From positions 1 through 7,606 of the forward strand of contig NZ_CALGYW010000061.1 in NCBI RefSeq assembly GCF_937934665.1: 7,606 nt of DNA. Reading direction: 5' to 3'. The notes beneath the pieces are model-generated. The model had not been told where the DNA came from. It saw only the letters and a list, made by a program, of their open reading frames with translations, and searched no databases. This stretch comes from an uncultured Anaerococcus sp. (GTDB taxonomy: Bacteria; Bacillota; Clostridia; Tissierellales; Peptoniphilaceae). Below, piece by piece: positions 7,340 through 7,606 of the stretch (its first letter is position 1; every line of letters begins with the position of its first letter). The translations under genes were made by a program, and so were the position numbers.

Positions 7340-7554
7340 GTATAGGTGTTGTAAAATTTTTTGATAACAAAAAAGGTTTTGGCTTTATAAAATGGGGAGG
7401 AGAAGACCTCTTCGTCCATTATTCAGATATAATATCTGAAGAAGAATTTAAAAAGCTAGAAACTGGAGATAATGTAGAATTTGAAAAAATAGAAGCCCCA
7501 AGAGGTCCACAAGCAAAAAAAGTTAAGAAATTTTTAAAAAACCCCCCAAGCTGA
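7336..7554 (+). CDS. Cold-shock-domain (CspA-like) nucleic-acid-binding protein
   Basis: A 72-residue single-domain OB-fold protein expected to bind single-stranded RNA or DNA. RNP1 is KGFGFI (13-18) and RNP2 is LFVHYS (25-30); GVVKFFDNKKGFGFI and VEFEKIEAPRGPQAKKV are clear Csp signatures. It differs from textbook CspA in KFF for KWF (Phe8 replaces the usual surface tryptophan), a shorter loop before RNP2, and a lysine-rich C-terminal tail (KKVKKFLKNPPS). The ATG shares an ATGA overlap with the methyltransferase stop; AAAGGCGG (7324-7331), one base off a strong Shine-Dalgarno site, precedes it by 4 bases. Csp genes are usually free-standing with a long cold-responsive leader; here there is none, so expression should follow the valS operon. 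The tail is encoded across a T5-A6-C6 tract (7531-7547), so a sequencing or slippage indel would change the last residues. No terminator follows within the window. Confidence 0.93.
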   Translation: MSIGVVKFFDNKKGFGFIKWGGEDLFVHYSDIISEEEFKKLETGDNVEFEKIEAPRGPQAKKVKKFLKNPPS

Positions 7555-7556
7555 AA

Positions 7557-7576
7557 TGTACCCATAAAACTGGACA
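7557..7576 (+). mobile_element. Possible left terminal inverted repeat of an IS3-family element (cut by window edge)
   Basis: The 20 bases starting TGTACCC and ending AAAACTGGACA resemble, from memory, the terminal inverted repeats of IS3-family (IS150-group) elements, which typically begin TG, contain an A-run and end near TGGACA. They start only 2 bases after the cold-shock gene stop. The TGGACA part (7571-7576) with TACAAT (7596-7601) could form an element promoter, but the 19-base spacing is too long to be convincing. The rest of 7577-7606 is AT-rich with no gene. No transposase or second end is visible, so this is a lead only. Confidence 0.4.
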
Positions 7577-7606
7577 TAATAATAAATTAGTTATTTACAA
7601 TAGGAT

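Noticed and set aside
7231..7419. Leftward open frame of 62 codons across the methyltransferase/cold-shock junction
   Set aside because: It overlaps two well-supported genes and shows no domain or ribosome binding site.
1..7606. CRISPR arrays, tRNA or rRNA genes, phage, toxin-antitoxin or defence genes
   Set aside because: No regularly spaced repeats, cloverleaf or rRNA signatures, or matching protein families were seen anywhere in the window.

Overview
The window looks like a chromosomal housekeeping segment of a low-GC, Gram-positive anaerobe. The pointers are AT-rich DNA, AGA/AGG-type arginine codons, consensus sigma-A-like promoters, strong AGGAG-type ribosome binding sites, a T-box leader, and a pyruvate, phosphate dikinase with its own regulatory protein. 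An anaerobic Firmicute near the Peptoniphilaceae (Anaerococcus-like) would fit. That placement is an inference from style, not from a search.

Layout. The left half (37-3520) reads leftward. It is a two-gene operon of a PPDK regulatory kinase/pyrophosphorylase (2702-3520) followed by PPDK itself (81-2705). The two genes overlap by 4 bases (ATGA) and end at a strong intrinsic terminator (32-70). The right half reads rightward: valyl-tRNA synthetase (3969-6605), a class I SAM-dependent methyltransferase (6605-7339) and a small cold-shock-domain protein (7336-7554). These three overlap each other by 1 and 4 bases, so they almost certainly form one translationally coupled operon. Its first regulatory element is a valine-type T-box leader (about 3750-3951) behind a near-consensus promoter (3716-3743).

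The divergent intergenic region (3521-3968, 448 bases) carries most of the regulatory information. From left to right it holds the leftward promoter with an extended -10, a perfect 14-base palindrome over that promoter's -35, three exact AATCAAT direct repeats, an alternating inverted repeat, the rightward promoter, and the T-box with a GUU specifier, a UGGUAAC bulge and mutually exclusive antiterminator and terminator stems.

How the genes work together. The left operon sets the pyruvate/PEP balance: PPDK interconverts pyruvate + ATP + Pi and PEP + AMP + PPi, and the regulatory protein switches it off and on by phosphorylating a threonine two residues from the catalytic histidine. The right operon should respond to uncharged tRNA-Val. 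Its unusual aspect is that a methyltransferase and a cold-shock-type RNA-binding protein appear to share that control.

At the right edge, 2 bases after the last stop codon, there is a 20-base sequence resembling the terminal inverted repeat of an IS3-family insertion sequence; the window ends before this can be confirmed. I saw no clear sign of a wholly new system. The points most worth a second look are the T-box-linked methyltransferase/cold-shock pair, the repeats in the divergent promoter region and the possible IS end.
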